From Mycolicibacterium novocastrense (GTDB lineage Bacteria > Actinomycetota > Actinomycetes > Mycobacteriales > Mycobacteriaceae): a DNA stretch of 64,000 nt. The notes under the pieces are model-generated. The model did no database searches. It was not told the DNA's origin and saw only the letters and a list, made by a program, of their open reading frames with translations. The stretch is from NCBI RefSeq assembly GCF_001570485.1, contig NZ_BCTA01000093.1, positions 1 through 64,000 on the forward strand, in the 5' to 3' direction. This document shows positions 59,906-64,000 of the stretch, piece by piece (positions within the stretch are counted from its first letter, which is position 1; every line of letters starts with the position of its first letter). The translations under genes and the position numbers were made by a program.

Positions 59906-59980
59906 CGGCTCAGGCGAGCCGAATCAAGCCCCGGCTCAGGCGAGCCGAATCAAGCCCCGGCTCAGGCGAGCCGAATCAAA
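59906..59980. repeat. Triplicated 26-bp hairpin unit at the hibernation-factor stop codon
   Basis: Three units with an exact 26-bp period begin CGGCTCAGGCGAGCCG at 59906, 59932 and 59958 (the third is partial). Each unit is a small hairpin (CGGCTC, loop AGGC, GAGCCG) and encodes the gene's last codons (LIRLA then TGA) in the minus-strand frame. The coding copy is the right-hand one; the other two lie downstream of the stop. Confidence 0.85.
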
Positions 59981-60627
59981 CCGTAGTCGTAGGCGTGCCT
60001 GCGGTAGACCACGGAGGGCAGGTCGCTCTCCTTGTCGTGGAAGAGGAAGAAGTCGTGGCCGACCAGTTCCATCTGCGACAGCGCGTCGTCGACGGTCATC
60101 GGCGTGGCCGGATGCTCCTTGATCCGCACGATGCGTCCGGGCTCGTGCTCGTCGAGCGTGGCGCCGTCGTGTTCGGTCGGGCTCGTGGTCAGCGGCTCGG
60201 GCGGTGCGGTGACCGCGGTGGCCTTGGCGACCGAGACCGGGGTCTTGTCGCCGTAGTGGATCTTGCGCCGGTCGCGCGCGCGGCGCAGGCGTTCGGCGAG
60301 CTTGTCCACCGCGGATTCCATCGCGCCGTAGAAGCTGTCGGCACAGGCTTCGGCGCGGACCACCGGGCCGCGTCCGCGTGCGGTGATCTCCACGTGTTGA
60401 CAGTTCTTGCGTTGACGGCGGTTGCGCTCGTGGTCGAGCTCGACGTCGAACAGATAGATCGTGCGGTCGAATCGTTCCAGGCGTGACAGTTTCTCTGCGA
60501 CGTACTTGCGGAAGTGGTCGGGGATCTCGACGTTGCGGCCGGTGACCGCGACTTCGGCGCGCGGTCGGGGTTCGGGCGTTTCGTCCTCGATCACCATCGT
60601 TCGGGAGTCCAGGGATTGGCTTGACAT
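59962..60627 (-). CDS. hpf: Long ribosome hibernation-promoting factor (HPF/MPY)
   Basis: A 221-residue long-form hibernation factor that inactivates ribosomes in stationary phase. The N-terminal YfiA/RaiA-like domain includes VTGRNVEIPDHFRKYVAEKLSR and CQHVEITARGRGPVVRAE with basic helix AERLRRARDRRKIHYG. A linker leads to the C-terminal ribosome-contacting domain (MTVDDALSQMELVGHDFFLFHD). In mycobacteria the orthologue beside secA1 is the MPY-type factor. The ATG at 60627 gives family length; upstream in-frame GTG/ATG codons would add about 40 unrelated residues. Confidence 0.9.
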   Translation of the reverse strand: MSSQSLDSRTMVIEDETPEPRPRAEVAVTGRNVEIPDHFRKYVAEKLSRLERFDRTIYLFDVELDHERNRRQRKNCQHVEITARGRGPVVRAEACADSFYGAMESAVDKLAERLRRARDRRKIHYGDKTPVSVAKATAVTAPPEPLTTSPTEHDGATLDEHEPGRIVRIKEHPATPMTVDDALSQMELVGHDFFLFHDKESDLPSVVYRRHAYDYGLIRLA

Positions 60628-60766
60628 GCTTGGCAACTCGTTTCTTCGGCGTCCGCACGCGTCAGCGTGCCCGGTTGTCGTGGATCCGCACCGACGGGGC
60701 TTGCATGTCTCGCCGCTCGCCGGTGCAAGGTGTCGTCTACTCACCTCCTACCGCGTCGGCGATGCT

Positions 60767-60807
60767 GGCGCTTCGAATCTTCAGCGCCGGCCGTGAGTCA
60801 TTCACGG
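60767..60807. other. Two small back-to-back hairpins upstream of hpf
   Basis: The roughly 300-bp gap 60628-60924 holds no gene I can support. It does contain two inverted repeats: GGCGCT/AGCGCC (60767-60788) and CCGTGA/TCACGG (60791-60807). They lie upstream of hpf and downstream of comF on the minus strand, so they may separate the two transcripts or form part of the hpf leader. Confidence 0.4.
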
Positions 60808-60924
60808 GTGTTGAAGCCGACGGTAGCCGCGTTCACCCGGTAGTGCCAGTGAATCCGGGTACCTGTTTCCAGTTCTTCACCTCGCTCTGATATGTGGGCC
60901 TGACACCTGGGCTCACGGCGACGG

Positions 60925-61554
60925 TCACGCGTTTGCCACAACCAGCACGGCCGCCACGCGCGCCCCAGTGGAGTGCAGCACGCGAACCGACTCGGCGGCT
61001 GTGGCGCCGGTGGTGACGATGTCGTCGACGACGAGCACTTCGCCCGCGACGGGCCGCACGAGTCGGAGCCGGCCGCCAATGTTGCGCTGCCGGTCGGCGC
61101 TGGACAGCCCGACCGAATCCGCCACGAACGCGCGTGTGCGCAGTGCCGGCACGACGGCCACCGCCGGGAGGCCGGCCGCGGCGGTACGGGCCATCCGGGT
61201 CACCGGGTCACCGCCGCGCCGCCGGGCCGACCACCGCCGGGTCGGTGCCGGGACGACCGTCAGCGGGGTGTCCACCAGGCCCCAGGTGAGCAGATGCAGC
61301 AGGCCGGCCCGCAGCGCGCCGGCGAGCGGCCCCAGCAGATCGGCTCGGCCGTGTTCTTTGACCGCGATGACGGCGGCCCGCCGCGGTCCCGCGTAACGGC
61401 CCAGGGAGTACACCGGCACGCCGGGGTCAACGCGCGGCGAGACGATGTGCGGGTCGTCGGCCCTGACCGTCAGCGTCGTCGCGCACGCCGCGCACCACCG
61501 CGTCGACGGCGCGCCGCAACCGCCGCACTGCAGCGGGAGAACGAGATCGAGCAC
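60925..61554 (-). CDS. ComF-family phosphoribosyltransferase-like protein (Rv3242c-like)
   Basis: A 209-residue ComF protein. The N-terminal zinc-finger cysteines are CGGCGAPSTRWCAAC (residues 10-24). A PRTase fold follows, with VVPAPTRRWSARRRG and the PRPP-binding motif VLVVDDIVTTGATA. In naturally competent bacteria ComF helps DNA uptake; its role in mycobacteria is unclear. The GTG start at 61554 gives VLDLVLPLQCGGCG. In related genomes lpqB precedes this gene; here an unrelated gene does. Confidence 0.87.
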   Translation of the reverse strand: MLDLVLPLQCGGCGAPSTRWCAACATTLTVRADDPHIVSPRVDPGVPVYSLGRYAGPRRAAVIAVKEHGRADLLGPLAGALRAGLLHLLTWGLVDTPLTVVPAPTRRWSARRRGGDPVTRMARTAAAGLPAVAVVPALRTRAFVADSVGLSSADRQRNIGGRLRLVRPVAGEVLVVDDIVTTGATAAESVRVLHSTGARVAAVLVVANA

Positions 61555-61604
61555 GCCGACAGTGTGGCGGTGATCGGTGACACCGGGACGGGTACTCGGT
61601 GTCC

Positions 61605-62912
61605 ATGCAGGACCAACGGGAGTCGTTGATCGTCGATTGCCTGGTGAGTGCGTTCGCCGATCTGATGAAGGCCGATCCGGATGCGTTCCGGACGAAGTTC
61701 CGCAAGATGGCGGCCGAACCCTTCGCGTTCTTCCGCGGCAGCGCCTGCGTCTTCTACGGCGACGTCGCCGCGCGTGAGGACCGTTGGGTCGACGAGCGCA
61801 CCAGCCGGGTGTGGATCCAAGGCGATCTGCACACCGAGAACTTCGGCACCTACATGGACGGTGCCGGCCAGCTGATCTTCGACGTCAACGACTTCGACGA
61901 GGCCTACATCGGGCACTTCACCTGGGACCTGCAGCGGTTCGCCGCCAGCGTCGCGCTGATGTGCTGGCAGAAGGCTCTGTCGGATCACGAAATCAGCAGG
62001 CTCATCGACACTTTCACGCGCGCCTACGTCGATCAGGTGCGCTGGTTCCTCCACGCCGACGATGACGCGAGCTTTTCGTTGAATCTCGACACGGCACGCG
62101 GCGCCGTGCTGTCCGCCTTGCAGAGCGCACGCTTGTCGACGCGGGCCGAGATGTTGGACCGTCTCACCACGGTCGACGATTGGGACAGACGCTTCCGGGA
62201 CGCCGCGGGCGTGAGACGACTCGAGGACTCCGAACGCGACAAAGTCGAGGCCGCCTTCGCCAAATATCTTGAGACCATTCCGAAAACCAAACGGTTCCAG
62301 GGGATCACCTACGACATCAAGGATGTGATCGGCAAGACGGGGCACGGCATCGGCAGCGCAGGTCTGCCGACCTACACCGTGCTGATCGAGGGTTTCAACC
62401 AGGCGCTGGACAACGACGCCGTGCTCTCGATGAAGCAGGGCAATATCGCCGCGCCCAGCCGCGTCGTCGACGATGGGACTCTGAGTCGGCATTTCAAGCA
62501 CCACGGCCACCGAACCGCGGTGTCTCAACGCGCACTGCAGGCGCACGCCGATCCGCTGCTCGGCTACACCGACATCGACGATGTCGGGTTCGTCGTCAGC
62601 GAGATATCCCCGTATGCGGCCGATCTCGACTGGAGCGAGTTGACCGAACCGGACGAGTTGGCCGAGGTGATCGAACAGTTGGGCCGGGCCGTGGCAAAGG
62701 TGCACTGCGTCGGGGATGCCGACAGTGACCAGAAGGTGGTCGAGTTCCAGACGGAGGAGGCGATCGACGCGGTCATCGGTGACCATGTCGACGAGTTCTC
62801 GGCCGATCTCGTGAGGTTCGGGCTCGAGTACGCCGGCATCGTGCGCGACGATCACCGCCATTTCGTTGAAGCGTTTCGCGAAGGCCGCATTCCCGGCGTC
62901 ACGTCGACCTGA
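61605..62912 (+). CDS. DUF2252 protein, kinase-like fold
   Basis: A 435-residue DUF2252 protein. The family has a phosphotransferase-like active-site arrangement: FRGSACVFYGD, WIQGDLHTENFGTY (HGD-like catalytic loop with Asn) and IFDVNDFDEA (metal-binding Asp). The function is unknown. A GTG at 61599 is an alternative start; I preferred the ATG two codons later. It is divergent from comF, about 50 bp apart, and lies 6 bp from the convergent Rieske gene. Confidence 0.82.
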   Translation: MQDQRESLIVDCLVSAFADLMKADPDAFRTKFRKMAAEPFAFFRGSACVFYGDVAAREDRWVDERTSRVWIQGDLHTENFGTYMDGAGQLIFDVNDFDEAYIGHFTWDLQRFAASVALMCWQKALSDHEISRLIDTFTRAYVDQVRWFLHADDDASFSLNLDTARGAVLSALQSARLSTRAEMLDRLTTVDDWDRRFRDAAGVRRLEDSERDKVEAAFAKYLETIPKTKRFQGITYDIKDVIGKTGHGIGSAGLPTYTVLIEGFNQALDNDAVLSMKQGNIAAPSRVVDDGTLSRHFKHHGHRTAVSQRALQAHADPLLGYTDIDDVGFVVSEISPYAADLDWSELTEPDELAEVIEQLGRAVAKVHCVGDADSDQKVVEFQTEEAIDAVIGDHVDEFSADLVRFGLEYAGIVRDDHRHFVEAFREGRIPGVTST

Positions 62913-62918
62913 CGTGTG

Positions 62919-63335
62919 TCAGCTCAGGATGATCAAATCGTCTTGCAATTGAACAGGTTTCGACTCCAAAGAACGAGTTGCCGGTCCGTTGGCCACCGTG
63001 CCGTCGAGGTTGAACCTGCTGCCGTGGCAGGGACAGTTGATGGTGCCGCCCGCCACGTCGCGCACCGTGCACCCGGCGTGAGTGCAGGTGGCAGAAAATC
63101 CCTTGAAATCCCCTGCCGTCGGTTGCGTCAGCACCGTCTGCTCGACGATCACACCTCCGCCGACCGGAACGTCGGCGACCTTTGCGAGGACCGCAGCCGG
63201 TGCCGCCACACCACCGGTCGTCGTCACGGCCGGCTCCTCGGCAGCCTGGGGATCCTTGCCATACGTGCTGCAGGCGGCCAACGCGCCGGTCGCGATACCG
63301 AGCCCGGCGCCCACCAGAAACTGTTTGCGTTGCAT
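62919..63335 (-). CDS. Rieske [2Fe-2S] lipoprotein
   Basis: A 138-residue exported Rieske protein. The signal peptide has a lipobox, GALAAC, with Cys at about residue 22, after basic MQRKQ, so the protein is probably lipid-anchored on the outer face of the membrane. The Rieske ligands are complete: CTHAGC and CPCHGSRF. It follows the four-to-five-helix DUF6529 gene by 14 bp, pointing to a shared electron-transfer role. Unlike QcrA it lacks the N-terminal multi-helix anchor. Confidence 0.9.
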   Translation of the reverse strand: MQRKQFLVGAGLGIATGALAACSTYGKDPQAAEEPAVTTTGGVAAPAAVLAKVADVPVGGGVIVEQTVLTQPTAGDFKGFSATCTHAGCTVRDVAGGTINCPCHGSRFNLDGTVANGPATRSLESKPVQLQDDLIILS

Positions 63336-63349
63336 GGCAATTCCTTTCC

Positions 63350-63919
63350 TCAGAATCTCAGTCCGCTGGTCTGGAAGAACCACAGCGCCGAGGTGAGCCA
63401 GACATACACCAGCCCGAAGAACACCAGTCCCCCCGCGATGGGAAGCACCCAGCTGCGGAGCCCACCGCGCGTCAACAGGATCATCTTGGTGACGAAGACC
63501 CCGTAAAAGAAGCAGCCGAACAGCGAATGGAACAGCACCCGGCTATCCGTGTCGGCGAAGCCCAGAGCGTAGAGGCAGTGCACGGCCACCGGCACGGTCG
63601 CCAGCACCGCCAACCGCCCCGACCATACGTGGGCCGCGGCGATCCACGCCGGTGCACGCCCCCCGGGTGTCAGCCGGTACATCACGAATGCCGAGAACAA
63701 CTGGAACAGCGCCAACAGAACTGCAAGGGTGCCCAGCCACGACTTCACCGCCGTGCCACTGGAGAAGCCGGCCACGTTGATCGAAAAAAACTGCGGCTCA
63801 TGGACTCTGCCGAACACTCCGAGCGCCACGGCGACCATTGCGCCCAGACCGACAGCGATCAGCATCCCCGCCGTCCCGGTGTTGCGGGTGGCCATCACCT
63901 CAGAAGCAGAATCAGACAT
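63350..63919 (-). CDS. DUF6529-type membrane protein, cytochrome b561-like layout
   Basis: A 189-residue integral membrane protein with five predicted helices. Histidines fall in helices, as expected for heme ligands: AAHVWSGRLAVLATVPVAVHCLYAL and LFHSLFGCFFYG. A b561-like transmembrane electron carrier is therefore plausible, feeding the neighbouring Rieske lipoprotein; this is inference. The ATG overlaps the stop of the upstream partial gene by 8 bases. Confidence 0.75.
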   Translation of the reverse strand: MSDSASEVMATRNTGTAGMLIAVGLGAMVAVALGVFGRVHEPQFFSINVAGFSSGTAVKSWLGTLAVLLALFQLFSAFVMYRLTPGGRAPAWIAAAHVWSGRLAVLATVPVAVHCLYALGFADTDSRVLFHSLFGCFFYGVFVTKMILLTRGGLRSWVLPIAGGLVFFGLVYVWLTSALWFFQTSGLRF

Positions 63920-64000
63920 CGCCGCCGCCCACGCGAACGGCCCTGACCCGCTGCCCGTCGATGACCGCAGTCTGGTCGGTGGCCAGAACCGGTGCGGGAC
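63912..64000 (-). CDS. C-terminal end of an unidentified protein (cut by window edge)
   Basis: The frame is open from the right edge to a TGA at 63912-63914 and ends VIDGQRVRAVRVGGDV. It overlaps the DUF6529 start by 8 bases, so it is likely part of the same operon. There is too little to assign a family. Confidence 0.5.
   Translation of the reverse strand, partial: PAPVLATDQTAVIDGQRVRAVRVGGGDV

Overview
The window is chromosomal DNA from a mycobacterium, most likely a rapid-growing Mycolicibacterium-type species. The GC content is high, and gene order largely follows the block M. tuberculosis calls Rv3193c to Rv3242c. Marker genes include the WhiB7 and WhiB1 iron-sulfur regulators, AdnAB, mycoredoxin, MoeZ, SigH-RshA, PdtaS, DesA3 with its reductase, SecA1 and the long hibernation factor. 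Gene names rest on remembered family and synteny knowledge; no search was run.

Layout. 1-1006: truncated tyrosine recombinase beside an initiator tRNA, probably the edge of an integrated element. 1.2-9.2 kb: UPF0182 membrane protein, PDZ/Lon-like protease, then a forward row of DUF2342, an orphan RiPP-type cyclodehydratase-like protein and an ABC1 kinase. 9.3-10.0 kb: whiB7 with a long leader carrying a uORF and an attenuator. 10-22.5 kb: DNA repair and redox genes (uvrD2, mrx1, nudC, K+ channel, adnB-adnA, lipV, an alkyltransferase-like protein). 22.6-36.2 kb: moeZ, a metzincin-like DUF3152 protein, TetR, rhlE, an orphan ParA, then a tightly overlapped gpm2-entC-acetyltransferase operon and a diacylglycerol-kinase-family gene. 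36.2-40 kb: whiB1 with a CRP-type site, pdtaS, a biotinyl-like protein, a 30-codon ribosomal protein gene (bL37), rshA and sigH. 40-46 kb: an accessory-looking stretch with an SDR, DUF2071, a DUF2236 oxygenase-like gene sandwiched between two related small membrane proteins, a TetR-enoyl-CoA hydratase pair and a large methyltransferase. 46-56 kb: SRAP, aroA, rsgA, desA3 with its reductase, a BCCT transporter and a WS/DGAT gene. 56-61.6 kb: Rv3235 family, SRPBCC, secA1, hibernation factor, comF. 61.6-64 kb: DUF2252 and a Rieske lipoprotein plus b561-like membrane protein module not expected beside comF.

Recurring themes are translational coupling through 4-base start/stop overlaps (adnA/adnB, gpm2/entC/GNAT, sigH/rshA, the DUF2236 trio, TetR/echA, SRAP/methyltransferase, aroA/rsgA, Rv3235/SRPBCC), stem-loop repeats of about 55-62 bp between genes, and tandem duplications around the stop codons of two genes. 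No CRISPR array, complete insertion sequence or rRNA gene was seen.
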